Shown here piece after piece: positions 14,790 through 22,313 of a DNA stretch of 22,431 bases. Source of the DNA: Gammaproteobacteria bacterium. Its GTDB lineage: Bacteria > Pseudomonadota > Gammaproteobacteria > Xanthomonadales > Xanthomonadaceae. Position 1 is the first letter of the stretch; the number at the start of each line of letters is the position of its first letter. The DNA is taken from positions 1-22,431 of the forward strand of contig JAPLSI010000139.1 in assembly GCA_026398715.1 (NCBI GenBank), written 5' to 3'. A model generated the notes under the pieces. It did not search any database, had not been told where the DNA came from, and saw only the letters and a list, made by a program, of their open reading frames with translations. A program made the position numbers and the translations under genes.

Positions 14790-16001
14790 TCAGGGCCAGC
14801 GGCGCAACACGAGGCTGGCGTTGGTGCCGCCGAATCCGAAGCTGTTCGACATCACCGTGTCCAGGCGTGCATCGCGCGAGTGGCTGACGATGGGCATGCC
14901 TTCGGCGGCTGGGTCGAGGTTGCCGATATTCGCCGAGCCGGCGATGAAGCCCTGCTCCATCATCAGCAGGCAGTAGATCGCTTCCTGCACGCCCGCCGCG
15001 CCCAGCGAATGGCCGGACAAGGACTTCGTGGAAGAGAACGCCGGCACGTCGCTGCCGAACACTTCGCGCATCGCGCCCAGTTCGGCCACGTCCCCGACCG
15101 GGGTCGAGGTGCCGTGGGTGTTGAGGTAATCGATCTTTCCCTCCACGGTGGCGAGCGCCTGGCGCATGCAGCGCGCCGCACCTTCGCCGGACGGCGCCAC
15201 CATGTCGGCGCCGTCGGACGTCGCGCCGTAGCCGACGATCTCGGCGAGGATGCGCGCGCCGCGGGCCTGGGCGTGATCAAGCGATTCGACCACCACCATG
15301 CCGCCGCCACCGGAGATGACGAAGCCATCGCGGTCGGCGTCGTAGGCGCGTGACGCAATCGTCGGCGTGTCGTTGTACTTGGACGACAGCGCGCCCATTG
15401 CATCGAACAGCATCGTCTGCGCCCAGTGCAGTTCCTCGCCGCCGCCGGCGAACACGATGTCCTGCTTGCCCAGCTGGATCTGTTCCATGGCCGCGCCGAT
15501 GCAATGGGCGGACGTGGCGCAGGCCGACGAGATGGAGTAGTTGAGGCCGCGGATGTGGAAGGCGGTCGCCAGGTTGGCCGACACCGTCGAGCACATCGTG
15601 CGCGTGACCATGTACGGACCGACGCGGCGCACGCCCTTGGCGCGCAGCAGGTCTGCCGCCTCGACCTGGTTGGCGCAGGAGCCGCCGCCCGAGCCGGCGA
15701 TCACGCCGATGCGCGGATCCGCGATCGACTCCGCCGACAGGCCGGCGTCCTTGATCGCGTCGGCCATGCTGACGTGTGCAAACGCCGAGGCATCGCCCAT
15801 GAACCGTCGCTGCTTGCGATCGATCAGCGAATCCAGGTCGATGTCGGGCATGCCGCCGACCTGGCTGCGGAAGCCCAGCTCTGCGTATTCGGGGATGGCG
15901 CGAATGCCCGAGCGCGATTCGCGCAGCGACTGCGCCACGCTGTTGCGATCGTTGCCAAGACAGGAAACCAGGCCCAGGCCGGTGATGACGACGCGTTTCA
16001 T
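14790..16001 (-). CDS. fabB: 3-oxoacyl-[acyl-carrier-protein] synthase I FabB
   Basis: A 403-residue thiolase-fold condensing enzyme that elongates acyl-ACP with malonyl-ACP and is needed to extend the cis-unsaturated intermediate made by FabA. The catalytic triad is intact: Cys161 in SSACATSAH, His296 in [11 protein letters not shown] and His331 in SGHSLGAAG, with Lys326 in STKS. The C-terminal [11 protein letters not shown] motif is present. The length and N-terminus ([16 protein letters not shown]) match FabB. A TGAGG ribosome-binding site lies just upstream of the ATG. It is the second gene of a fabA-fabB operon, 21 bp after fabA, as in Pseudomonas and Xanthomonas. The classification as FabB and not FabF rests on the fabA linkage and overall pattern. 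Confidence 0.96.
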   Translation of the reverse strand: MKRVVITGLGLVSCLGNDRNSVAQSLRESRSGIRAIPEYAELGFRSQVGGMPDIDLDSLIDRKQRRFMGDASAFAHVSMADAIKDAGLSAESIADPRIGVIAGSGGGSCANQVEAADLLRAKGVRRVGPYMVTRTMCSTVSANLATAFHIRGLNYSISSACATSAHCIGAAMEQIQLGKQDIVFAGGGEELHWAQTMLFDAMGALSSKYNDTPTIASRAYDADRDGFVISGGGGMVVVESLDHAQARGARILAEIVGYGATSDGADMVAPSGEGAARCMRQALATVEGKIDYLNTHGTSTPVGDVAELGAMREVFGSDVPAFSSTKSLSGHSLGAAGVQEAIYCLLMMEQGFIAGSANIGNLDPAAEGMPIVSHSRDARLDTVMSNSFGFGGTNASLVLRRWP

Positions 16002-16022
16002 GACAACCTCAGGTTCGGTTAT

Positions 16023-16532
16023 TCAAAGTGAATCGGTGGAGGTGAACAGGCCGACCCGCAAGTCGGTGGCCGAGTAGATCTCGCGGCCGTCCACGAACAT
16101 CTTCGCATCGGCAATGGCCAGCACGAGCTTTCGTTCGACGATGCGCTTGATGTCGATTTCGTAGCGGACGAGTTTGGCGGTGGGCAAAACCTGCCCGGCA
16201 AACTTCACTTCGCCCACGCCCAGCGCGCGACCGCGGCCGGGGTTGCGCTTCCACACCAGGAAGAAACCCACCAGCTGCCACATCGCATCCAGGCCGAGGC
16301 AGCCGGGCATGACCGGGTCGCCGACGAAATGGCACTGGAAGAACCACAGGTCCGGCGTGATGTCGAGTTCCGCTTCGATGCGTCCCTTGCCGTGCTCGCC
16401 GCCTTCGTCGCTGATGTGGGTGATGCGATCCATCATCAGCATGTTGGGCAGCGGCAGCTTGCCGTTCTCGGGGCCGAACATCTCGCCCCTGGCGCAGGAC
16501 AGCAACTGGTCGCGGGTGAATGACTCGAGCAT
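16023..16532 (-). CDS. fabA: 3-hydroxyacyl-[ACP] dehydratase/isomerase FabA
   Basis: A 169-residue hot-dog-fold enzyme that dehydrates 3-hydroxydecanoyl-ACP and isomerises trans-2- to cis-3-decenoyl-ACP, the branch point to unsaturated fatty acids. The catalytic His68 lies in [13 protein letters not shown] and Asp82 in [11 protein letters not shown], as in E. coli FabA (His70, Asp84). I chose the ATG at 16532 ([10 protein letters not shown]) because it gives the family length (E. coli 171). The frame is open upstream with another ATG at 16577, but that lies inside a symmetric dyad and would add residues not seen in FabA. The ribosome-binding site is weak (AGGA about 12-15 nt upstream). It is followed by fabB and lies downstream of proS with a 175-bp gap that holds operator-like dyads. 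Confidence 0.95.
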   Translation of the reverse strand: MLESFTRDQLLSCARGEMFGPENGKLPLPNMLMMDRITHISDEGGEHGKGRIEAELDITPDLWFFQCHFVGDPVMPGCLGLDAMWQLVGFFLVWKRNPGRGRALGVGEVKFAGQVLPTAKLVRYEIDIKRIVERKLVLAIADAKMFVDGREIYSATDLRVGLFTSTDSL

Positions 16533-16569
16533 GGCAAGCGATCCTGGCGACGCCCGGGCGGGCGCGTAT

Positions 16570-16598
16570 GGGTGCATTGTTTCCGAAACCACGCACCC
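16570..16598. promoter_or_regulatory. Perfect 29-bp interrupted dyad upstream of fabA
   Basis: GGGTGC (16570-16575), three bases, GTTTC, one central C, GAAAC, three bases, GCACCC (16593-16598). Both the outer 6-bp and inner 5-bp arms are perfectly complementary, and the spacing is symmetric. It lies 37-65 bp before the fabA start codon. This is the shape of a dimeric regulator's operator; TetR-family regulators (FabR, DesT) control fabA/fabB in other gammaproteobacteria. The regulator here is unknown. An mRNA hairpin is the alternative. Confidence 0.55.
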
Positions 16599-16631
16599 GG
16601 CGCGACTGCGTTGCAGGGCGCCGGTGCTAAT

Positions 16632-16649
16632 GTCTTGATTGCACAAGAC
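16632..16649. promoter_or_regulatory. Second inverted repeat in the fabA upstream region
   Basis: GTCTTG (16632-16637) and CAAGAC (16644-16649) are perfect inverted arms around attgca. It lies 100-117 bp before the fabA start and could be an upstream operator or part of the promoter. No T-run follows, so it is not a classical terminator of proS. Confidence 0.35.
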
Positions 16650-16707
16650 TATGCGCGGGCGTATGCACGACGCCCCGGCGACCATCGTCGTCGCCAGTGC
16701 GCGAAGC

Positions 16708-18405
16708 TCAGCTGAATAGCGCGAACACCTCGTCGCGACTGAGCTGACGGCTTTCCGTGTCGCGCCGGCCGCGGTACTCGAAGCTGCCGGCCGCCAGGCC
16801 GCGTTCGGACACCACCACGCGATGCGGGATGCCGATCAGTTCCATGTCGGCGAACATGCCGCCCGGGCGAAGTCCGCGATCGTCCAGGCAAGCCTCGATG
16901 CCGCGCGCGGTGAGTTGCTCGTACAACTCCACTGCAGCGGCCGGCACGACAGTGTCGCCCTTCGCGCTGATCACGCAGACCACGATCTGCCAGGGCGCCA
17001 TCGGCGTCGGCCAGATGATGCCGTTGGCATCGAAATTCTGTTCGATCGCCGCGGCGACGATGCGGCTGACGCCCACGCCGTAACAGCCCATGTACATGAC
17101 CTGCGCCTTGCCTTCGGCATCGAGCACGGTCGCGCCCATCGCTTCGGCATATTTCTGGCCCAGCTGGAAGACATGGCCGACCTCGATGCCGCGACCGATG
17201 GTCAGCGTGCCCTGGCCGTCGGGCGACGGATCGCCGGCCAGCACGTTGCGGATGTCGGCGACGATCGCGGCCTCGGGCAAGTCGCGCGCCCAGTTGACGC
17301 CGGCCAGGTGGAAGCCTTTTTCATTCGCGCCGACCACGAAGTCGGACATCGCCGCGACACTGCGGTCGGCAATGACGTGGATATCTTTTTTCGGATTGAT
17401 CGGACCGAGGAAGCCCGGCTCGCTGCCGAGGTGCTCGAGGATTTCCGCTTCGGTCGCCAGGCGGTAGTCGGCCAGGCCCGGCAGCTTGGCGAGCTTGATC
17501 TCGTTGACCATGTGGTCGCCGCGCACCAGCGCAAGCACGAAACCGGGCTCGGCCATGATCGCCACCGACTTCACCGTCCGCGACAGTTCGATGCTCAGCA
17601 ACTTGGCTACTTCCTCGCAGGTGCGCTGCCACGGTGTATCCACCTTGCGCAATTCCTCCGCCGGCGCCGGGCGCGGCGCGGCGGGCGCGATGGCCTCGGC
17701 CATCTCGACGTTGGCGGCGTATTGCGAGCCGTCGGAAAACGCGATGGCGTCCTCGCCCGATTCGGCGAGTACATGGAATTCATGCGACGCGCTGCCGCCG
17801 ATCGCGCCCGTGTCGGCCGCCACCGCGCGGAACTTCAGCCCGAGGCGTTCGAAGATGCGCGTGTAGGCCTCGTACATTGCCTGGTAGGTCTCGGCCATCG
17901 ACGCTTCGTCGAGGTGGAAACTGTAGGCGTCCTTCATCAGGAATTCGCGTGCGCGCATCACGCCGAAGCGCGGCCGGATCTCGTCGCGGAACTTGGTCTG
18001 GATCTGGTAGAAATTCAGCGGCAGCTGCTTGTAGCTGCGCAGTTCCTGGCGGGCGAAGTCGGTGATGACTTCCTCGGCAGTCGGGCCGTAGGCGTATTCG
18101 GCTTCCTTGCGGTCCTTGATCTTCAGCAACTGGCCGCCGAATTTTTCCCAGCGACCGGTCTCTTCCCACAATTCGCGCGGCTGCACGGTGGGCATGGTCA
18201 TCTCGAGCGCGCCGGCGCGGTCCATTTCCTCGCGCACCACTTGCTCCACCTTGCGCAGCACGCGCAGGCCCAGTGGCGACCAGGTGTACAGGCCGGCGGC
18301 CAGTTTGCGGATCATGCCCGCGCGCAGCATCAGCCGGTGGCTGCTGATCTCGGCGTCGCCGGGGGTTTCCTTGGAGGTGTTGAGGTGGAAGCGTGACAGG
18401 CGCAT
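16708..18405 (-). CDS. proS: Prolyl-tRNA synthetase (bacterial type with editing insertion)
   Basis: A 565-residue class II aminoacyl-tRNA synthetase that charges tRNA-Pro with proline. Motif 2 is clear ([25 protein letters not shown] region, 139-163), motif 3 lies near residue 440 ([17 protein letters not shown]), and the insertion (INS) domain that deacylates Ala-tRNA-Pro occupies about 225-400 between motifs 2 and 3. The C-terminal anticodon-binding domain contains '[10 protein letters not shown]'. The length matches E. coli ProS (572). I chose the ATG at 18405 ([13 protein letters not shown]): the in-frame ATG 10 codons upstream overlaps the candidate -10 box TACAAT, so it would not be transcribed. 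The gene lies 88 bp after the DUF4124 gene, and a GC-rich hairpin follows that gene's stop. Confidence 0.97.
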   Translation of the reverse strand: MRLSRFHLNTSKETPGDAEISSHRLMLRAGMIRKLAAGLYTWSPLGLRVLRKVEQVVREEMDRAGALEMTMPTVQPRELWEETGRWEKFGGQLLKIKDRKEAEYAYGPTAEEVITDFARQELRSYKQLPLNFYQIQTKFRDEIRPRFGVMRAREFLMKDAYSFHLDEASMAETYQAMYEAYTRIFERLGLKFRAVAADTGAIGGSASHEFHVLAESGEDAIAFSDGSQYAANVEMAEAIAPAAPRPAPAEELRKVDTPWQRTCEEVAKLLSIELSRTVKSVAIMAEPGFVLALVRGDHMVNEIKLAKLPGLADYRLATEAEILEHLGSEPGFLGPINPKKDIHVIADRSVAAMSDFVVGANEKGFHLAGVNWARDLPEAAIVADIRNVLAGDPSPDGQGTLTIGRGIEVGHVFQLGQKYAEAMGATVLDAEGKAQVMYMGCYGVGVSRIVAAAIEQNFDANGIIWPTPMAPWQIVVCVISAKGDTVVPAAAVELYEQLTARGIEACLDDRGLRPGGMFADMELIGIPHRVVVSERGLAAGSFEYRGRRDTESRQLSRDEVFALFS

Positions 18406-18433
18406 CGGGGGACTTCGCTGGACAAAGAAGGCC

Positions 18434-18439
18434 ATTGTA
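18434..18439 (-). promoter_or_regulatory. Candidate -10 box of proS
   Basis: TACAAT on the minus strand (5/6 to consensus) predicts a start near 18427 and a leader of about 21 nt. The box overlaps an in-frame upstream ATG, which decides the proS start at 18405. No good -35 was found. Confidence 0.45.
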
Positions 18440-18493
18440 CCGGCCGACCATGCCCGAGCGCCCCGGACTGCCCTCCCAGCCCCGCCGGGCGGG

Positions 18494-18787
18494 CTACTTT
18501 GCCGCGGCTTCGCCTTCCGCCGGCGCTGGCTCTGACATGGGAATCACGTTCACGTCTTCGCGCAAGTCCACCTTTTCGTACTTGCGGCCCTTGGGCGGCT
18601 GGTCGGTGATGTGCAGGACGCCCTGCGCGTCGCGCCAGCGGTAGACCTTGGGCTCGGCGGCCTCGGCCTGGGCGGCCGCGCGTTCCTGGCGCTGCTGCGA
18701 TGTCTCGTAGCCGGGGTGGCCGAGCCACCACCAACCCACGGCCCCGCCCACCACCAGGCCCGCCAATACTGCATGGACCAATCGCAT
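18494..18787 (-). CDS. DUF4124-domain membrane protein
   Basis: A 97-residue protein with one N-terminal hydrophobic helix (about 4-22, [19 protein letters not shown]), a short Gln/Ala/Glu-rich helix and a DUF4124 core (about 46-75: '[21 protein letters not shown]'). DUF4124 domains are small beta units of unknown function in envelope proteins of proteobacteria; the VYRW-D-x-x-G-x-x-H-x-T-D pattern is diagnostic. The domain would face the periplasm. The start at 18787 is supported by cggag upstream and a promoter; an upstream in-frame extension precedes the predicted transcription start. It is divergent from pssA, with 94 bp between, and the two promoters overlap. Confidence 0.87.
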   Translation of the reverse strand: MRLVHAVLAGLVVGGAVGWWWLGHPGYETSQQRQERAAAQAEAAEPKVYRWRDAQGVLHITDQPPKGRKYEKVDLREDVNVIPMSEPAPAEGEAAAK

Positions 18788-18824
18788 GGGCTTCTCCGGT
18801 GGGCGCGCAAGGGCTTCGTGCTGC

Positions 18825-18853
18825 GTTCTACCGCGCGCCGCGCGGGCTGGCAA
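18825..18853 (-). promoter_or_regulatory. Sigma70-like promoter of the DUF4124 gene
   Basis: On the minus strand, TTGCCA (18848-18853, 5/6) and TAGAAC (18825-18830, 4/6) are separated by exactly 17 bp. The expected start is near 18818, with a leader of about 31 nt. The -35 occupies the same bases as the -35 of pssA. Confidence 0.55.
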
Positions 18854-18875
18854 GCGGGCCCGCAGCGGCTACACT
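18847..18875 (+). promoter_or_regulatory. Sigma70-like promoter of pssA, leaderless arrangement
   Basis: CTGGCA (18847-18852, 4/6) and TACACT (18870-18875, 4/6) are spaced by 17 bp. The pssA ATG follows the -10 box after six bases, so transcription should begin at about the start codon. No ribosome-binding site is present. Confidence 0.55.
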
Positions 18876-18881
18876 GGCTGG

Positions 18882-19646
18882 ATGGAACCCACCAACGATG
18901 TCCAGCCGCCGCGCAACCGGCATATCTACCTGTTGCCGAACCTGCTGACGACCTGCGGGCTGTTCTCGGGCTTCTACGCGATCCTGGCGGCCGCCAGCGG
19001 CCATTTCGACCATGCCTGCATGGCGATCTTCGTGGCCGGCCTGTTCGACGGCGTGGACGGCCGGGTAGCGCGCATGACCGGCACCAGCAGCGAATTCGGC
19101 GTGCAATACGACTCGCTGGCCGACCTGGTCAGCTTCGGCATGGCGCCGGCCCTGGTCATGTACCACTGGGCGCTGGCCGGAATGAGCGTGGACGGCAACC
19201 TTGCCGCCAAGATCGGCTGGGGCGCGGCCTTCCTTTACGTGGCCTGCGCGGCATTGCGCCTGGCCCGCTTCAACACGCAGGTCGGCGTGGTGGACAAGCG
19301 CTGGTTCATCGGCTTGAACAGCCCCTCGTCGGCGGCATTGATGACTGGCTTCGTCTGGTCGATGAGCGACTTTGGCTACAGCGGCGTCGAGTTTCGCTAC
19401 CTGGCCGCAGGACTGACCGTGGTCTGCGGATTGCTGATGGTCAGCCGCATCCGCTACACCAGCTTCAAGGGCGAGAAGAAGAACGAGCGCGTGCCTTTCT
19501 GGGTGATGCTGCTGATCGTCATCTTCCTGGTGGCGCTGCTGATAGATACGCCGCGCGTGCTGCTGGCCGTCGCGGTCGCCTACGCGCTGTCCGGGCCGCT
19601 GTACTGGCTGTGGACACGCGCCCGCCGCACCCGCCCGGCCGCATGA
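18882..19646 (+). CDS. pssA: CDP-diacylglycerol-serine O-phosphatidyltransferase PssA
   Basis: A 254-residue multi-span inner-membrane enzyme that makes phosphatidylserine from CDP-diacylglycerol and L-serine, the precursor of phosphatidylethanolamine. The complete CDP-alcohol phosphotransferase motif D-G-x2-A-R-x8-G-x3-D-x3-D runs from Asp59 to Asp81. About six to eight hydrophobic segments follow, and 'LNSPSSAALMTGFVW' is typical of the Bacillus/Xanthomonas-type (subclass II) enzyme and unlike the soluble E. coli PssA. I chose the ATG at 18882 because the promoter places the start of transcription there and the frame upstream is antisense to the DUF4124 gene. The stop overlaps the next gene's ATG by 4 bp. 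Confidence 0.95.
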   Translation: MEPTNDVQPPRNRHIYLLPNLLTTCGLFSGFYAILAAASGHFDHACMAIFVAGLFDGVDGRVARMTGTSSEFGVQYDSLADLVSFGMAPALVMYHWALAGMSVDGNLAAKIGWGAAFLYVACAALRLARFNTQVGVVDKRWFIGLNSPSSAALMTGFVWSMSDFGYSGVEFRYLAAGLTVVCGLLMVSRIRYTSFKGEKKNERVPFWVMLLIVIFLVALLIDTPRVLLAVAVAYALSGPLYWLWTRARRTRPAA

Positions 19647-19996
19647 ACTGGAGTGCCGAACAGCAGCGCCTGCTGCAGGCACTGGGCCATGACCTGATGG
19701 TGCATGGCACCCAGTGGCCGCCGCGCGATGTCGCCCCGGCGGCGAACCCCGCCAGCCCGATGGTGTCGGCGACAGACAGGACCGCCAGGCACTTTCCAAA
19801 GGCCAGCGTCGCCGAACCCGCCACGGCAGGGCCGGTTGCGCCAAGCTCGACCCCGCGCTTGCTCGAGGCCCTTCGCCGCGCCGCGGGTGGCAACGATATC
19901 GGCGCGCTGGTCGATGACATCGACAAGCTGCGCAACCAGCCTGCGCTCAAGCGCGCGCTGTGGCCGCGCCTGCGGGCGCTGCGCCGGAGTCATTGA
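19643..19996 (+). CDS. Small protein between pssA and rimI; possible DNA polymerase III psi (HolD)-like
   Basis: A 117-residue soluble protein. It has a short N-terminal helix (MNWSAEQQRLLQALGHDLMV), a Pro/Ala-rich middle (about 27-70) and a C-terminal helical part (72-117). The family is not recognised with certainty. Two hints suggest the psi subunit of the DNA polymerase III clamp loader: in E. coli holD sits directly before rimI, and the C-terminal LRNQPALKRALWPRL (96-110) resembles the end of E. coli HolD as I recall it ('LRANPTARAALWQQI'). The N-terminal W-x-x-x-Q-Q-x-L-x-x-L-G pattern is also similar. The ATG overlaps the pssA stop (ATGA), and its own TGA directly abuts the rimI ATG, so all three are probably translated in a coupled way. 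Confidence 0.75.
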   Translation: MNWSAEQQRLLQALGHDLMVHGTQWPPRDVAPAANPASPMVSATDRTARHFPKASVAEPATAGPVAPSSTPRLLEALRRAAGGNDIGALVDDIDKLRNQPALKRALWPRLRALRRSH

Positions 19997-20470
19997 ATGA
20001 GCGCGCTGGCGGCCGATGCATCGCAGATAAGGATCATGCGGCAGGCCGACATCGAGGCCGTATCGGCGATCGAACAACGCGCCTATGTCTTTCCGTGGAC
20101 GCCGGGCATCTTCCGCGACTGCCTGCGGGTGGGGCATGAATGCTGGGTGCTCGATTGCCGGGTCGGCATCATCGGTTATGGCGTGCTGAGCTGCGCGGCC
20201 GGCGAGGCGCACGTGCTGAATGTCTGTGTCGCGCCCGAACACCAGGGCCACGGCCACGGCCGGCATATCCTGCGGCGGCTGGTGGACATCGCGCGCTGGC
20301 ACATGGCCGACCGCGTGTTCCTGGAAGTGCGGCCGTCCAATCCCGGCGCGATTGCGCTGTACGACAGCGAAGGCTTCAACGAGATCGGCCGCCGGCCCAA
20401 CTACTATCCCGCGCACAAGGGGCGCGAGGACGCCATCGTCATGGCTCGCGAGTTGCTTCCGCCGGAGTAG
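19997..20470 (+). CDS. rimI: Ribosomal protein bS18-alanine N-acetyltransferase RimI
   Basis: A 157-residue GNAT-fold enzyme that acetylates the N-terminal alanine of ribosomal protein bS18 using acetyl-CoA. Motif A is present (LNVCVAPEHQGHGHGRHILRRL, pyrophosphate-binding Q-G-H-G-H-G at 83-88). The RimI-type C-terminal stretch EVRPSNPGAIALYDSEGF (110-127), with Asn115 and Tyr122, and the final R-x-x-YY (133-137) are also present. E. coli RimI is 148 residues. The ATG abuts the preceding gene with no gap. The last 32 bp overlap the end of the convergent patatin gene, so the two 3' ends share coding sequence. TsaB, a common neighbour of rimI in other bacteria, is not here. Confidence 0.93.
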   Translation: MSALAADASQIRIMRQADIEAVSAIEQRAYVFPWTPGIFRDCLRVGHECWVLDCRVGIIGYGVLSCAAGEAHVLNVCVAPEHQGHGHGRHILRRLVDIARWHMADRVFLEVRPSNPGAIALYDSEGFNEIGRRPNYYPAHKGREDAIVMARELLPPE

Positions 20471-22313
20471 CCGGCTTGTTCGCGCGCTCGAACCAGGCGG
20501 GAAGCATTTCCCGCGCATTCGTGTAGCCGGCCTCGACGACCTTGTGGAAACACGACACGTCCAGGATGTTGAACTGGTAGACCTTCGGCGCCAGCAGCAG
20601 GTCGGCACGCGCGCCAAGTTCGCGCACGCGCGCGACGGTTCCGATTTCCGTGGACTTCAGCATCAGGGTGGCAAGCCCGGGCACCCTGATGCGCCGTTTG
20701 CCGCCGAACAGGCGCGAGCGAAGCAGCGCCCAGGCCGAAGGCACGTGCTTGTAGTCGAGCAGGAATTCCTTGCGCGTGGACAGGTCCACTGCAATCACGC
20801 GGCCTACCGGCATGGTCTGCATCACGTCCACGGGCAGGCTGTTCAACACCGATCCGTCGATGGCCAACTGCCTTTCGTGCACCGCAGGGGGCATCACGCC
20901 GGGCAAGGCGGCGCTGGCGCTGAGTGCGAGCCACAGCGGGCCGCGCTGGTGCACGTTGGAGGTGCCGGTGGACAGGTTGCTGGACACGCAGAAGAAGGGA
21001 ACGGGCAGGTCTTCGATATTGCCGGGCAAATGTTGGCGCAACAGGCGACGCATGCGTCGCCCGCGCAGCAGTGAAACCAGCGGCAAGGTGTAATCCGAAA
21101 ACGGCTTGCCTTTCACGAAGGCCTCGTAGGCGACTTCGATGGCATGCGCCGCGGTCCAGTCGTACGACATCGCCGCCGCCATGATGGCGCCGATGCTCGA
21201 ACCGCCCACCCAGTCGAGCGGAACGCCGGACTCCTGCATGGCCTGGTACACGCCCAGGTGGGCGAAGCCGCGAATCGCGCCGGCGCCGAGCACCAGTCCG
21301 GTGGCGCGGCCGGAAATAATACGGAGCACGCGCAGCAGGTCGTCGGGCCGGTCGGCGCGGACGTGCAGGTGGAAATCTATCTGCCGCGCGTCCAGCCAGG
21401 CCAGCGTCCCGGTAATGGGCGTCGAAGCTTCCGGCTGCATCAGCACCAGCGCCTGGTTCGACCCGCCCGCGCGCTCGTGGGACGCCTCGAGTTCCGACTC
21501 CCAGGTACGCAGTGCCGGGTCGCCCGCGGCATCGCCGATGCGAAGCACCAGGTCGGCCTGTCGCAGGCAGAACGCAGTCCACGGCGTCGCCGACGGATCG
21601 CAGCGGAACACCAGGTGGTCGAAGCGGGATTCCTGGTCGGCAAGCCAGTGCTTCAGGGCCGCATCGGGGTGCTGCATTTCGTGCAGGGAGTCGGTCGGCG
21701 CGCCGGCCTTGCCCAGTGTCTGGCGATGCAGGTCGTTGATCGATGCTTGCGCGGCGAGGCCGGCGACCAGCGATTCGCAAAAGCCGGCCACGCGCGGTGA
21801 ATCGTCCAGCGGCAGCAACGCAATCGTCTTCACCACGCGGCTGCCGGCAGGGCGCGGCTGCATGTTCTGCCGCATCCGGTCCGCCACGCTGGCAGCCAGG
21901 CGCATCACCAGCGCAGGATTCTGGCGGGCCATCAACTCCAGTCCCTTGCGATCCACTCGCACCAGCAGGCTGTCGCGGATGGCGCGCACGCCGGCGCTGC
22001 GCGGATGCCCGGTAAGCAAGCCCGCTTCGCCCACGCTTTCGCCGGGTGTCACTTCGCCCAGCAACACGTCCTCTTCGCCCGGCGCATCGGCCACGTCGCG
22101 CCAGACGCGAAGGCGGCCGCGCACCAGCAGGTACATGCTCGAGCCCGGCTCGTCCTGCCGGAAGAGCCATTGGCCGCCGGCGACTTCCACCACGTCCAGC
22201 AGGTCGCGCAGGCCCGGTTCGCCGGCGAGCCGCATGCCGAAATAGGCCTCCAGCATGGCAACGGTGCTGGCATCGATGGGGGTCGGGTGGCTGCTGTCCC
22301 CGACTTCGATCAC
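20439..22313 (-). CDS. Cyclic-nucleotide-binding patatin-like phospholipase (NTE type)
   Basis: A 624-residue protein. Residues about 20-150 form a cyclic-nucleotide-binding domain; the phosphate-binding-cassette-like 'GESVGEAGLLTGHPRSAG' (91-108) keeps the Gly-Glu and Arg positions. Residues about 158-325 are a linker region with no clear catalytic motif, as in NTE/RssA-like proteins. Residues about 336-530 are a patatin domain with oxyanion loop GAGAIRGFAHLG (343-354), nucleophile Ser373 in GSSIG (371-375) and Asp486 in the DGS dyad. It would hydrolyse phospholipids or lysophospholipids under ligand control. The oxyanion loop has an extra residue against the usual G-G-G-x-R-G. The start is GTG with GAAGGAAA upstream, and GTGA overlaps the stop of the gene before it. 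The 3' end overlaps rimI. Confidence 0.9.
   Translation of the reverse strand: MIEVGDSSHPTPIDASTVAMLEAYFGMRLAGEPGLRDLLDVVEVAGGQWLFRQDEPGSSMYLLVRGRLRVWRDVADAPGEEDVLLGEVTPGESVGEAGLLTGHPRSAGVRAIRDSLLVRVDRKGLELMARQNPALVMRLAASVADRMRQNMQPRPAGSRVVKTIALLPLDDSPRVAGFCESLVAGLAAQASINDLHRQTLGKAGAPTDSLHEMQHPDAALKHWLADQESRFDHLVFRCDPSATPWTAFCLRQADLVLRIGDAAGDPALRTWESELEASHERAGGSNQALVLMQPEASTPITGTLAWLDARQIDFHLHVRADRPDDLLRVLRIISGRATGLVLGAGAIRGFAHLGVYQAMQESGVPLDWVGGSSIGAIMAAAMSYDWTAAHAIEVAYEAFVKGKPFSDYTLPLVSLLRGRRMRRLLRQHLPGNIEDLPVPFFCVSSNLSTGTSNVHQRGPLWLALSASAALPGVMPPAVHERQLAIDGSVLNSLPVDVMQTMPVGRVIAVDLSTRKEFLLDYKHVPSAWALLRSRLFGGKRRIRVPGLATLMLKSTEIGTVARVRELGARADLLLAPKVYQFNILDVSCFHKVVEAGYTNAREMLPAWFERANKPATPAEATREP

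Noticed and set aside
16533..16685. N-terminal extension of FabA
   Set aside because: It would add 51 residues not seen in FabA. The 16532 start gives 169 residues, close to the E. coli length.
16822..18396. Plus-strand open frame of 524 codons antisense to proS
   Set aside because: It covers proS on the opposite strand almost exactly and shows no domain pattern. ProS is unambiguous.
18475..18493. Hairpin just after the DUF4124 stop codon as a terminator
   Set aside because: The stem (gcccgcc/ggcgggg-type) is strong, but no T-run follows on the minus strand, so I do not list it as a terminator.
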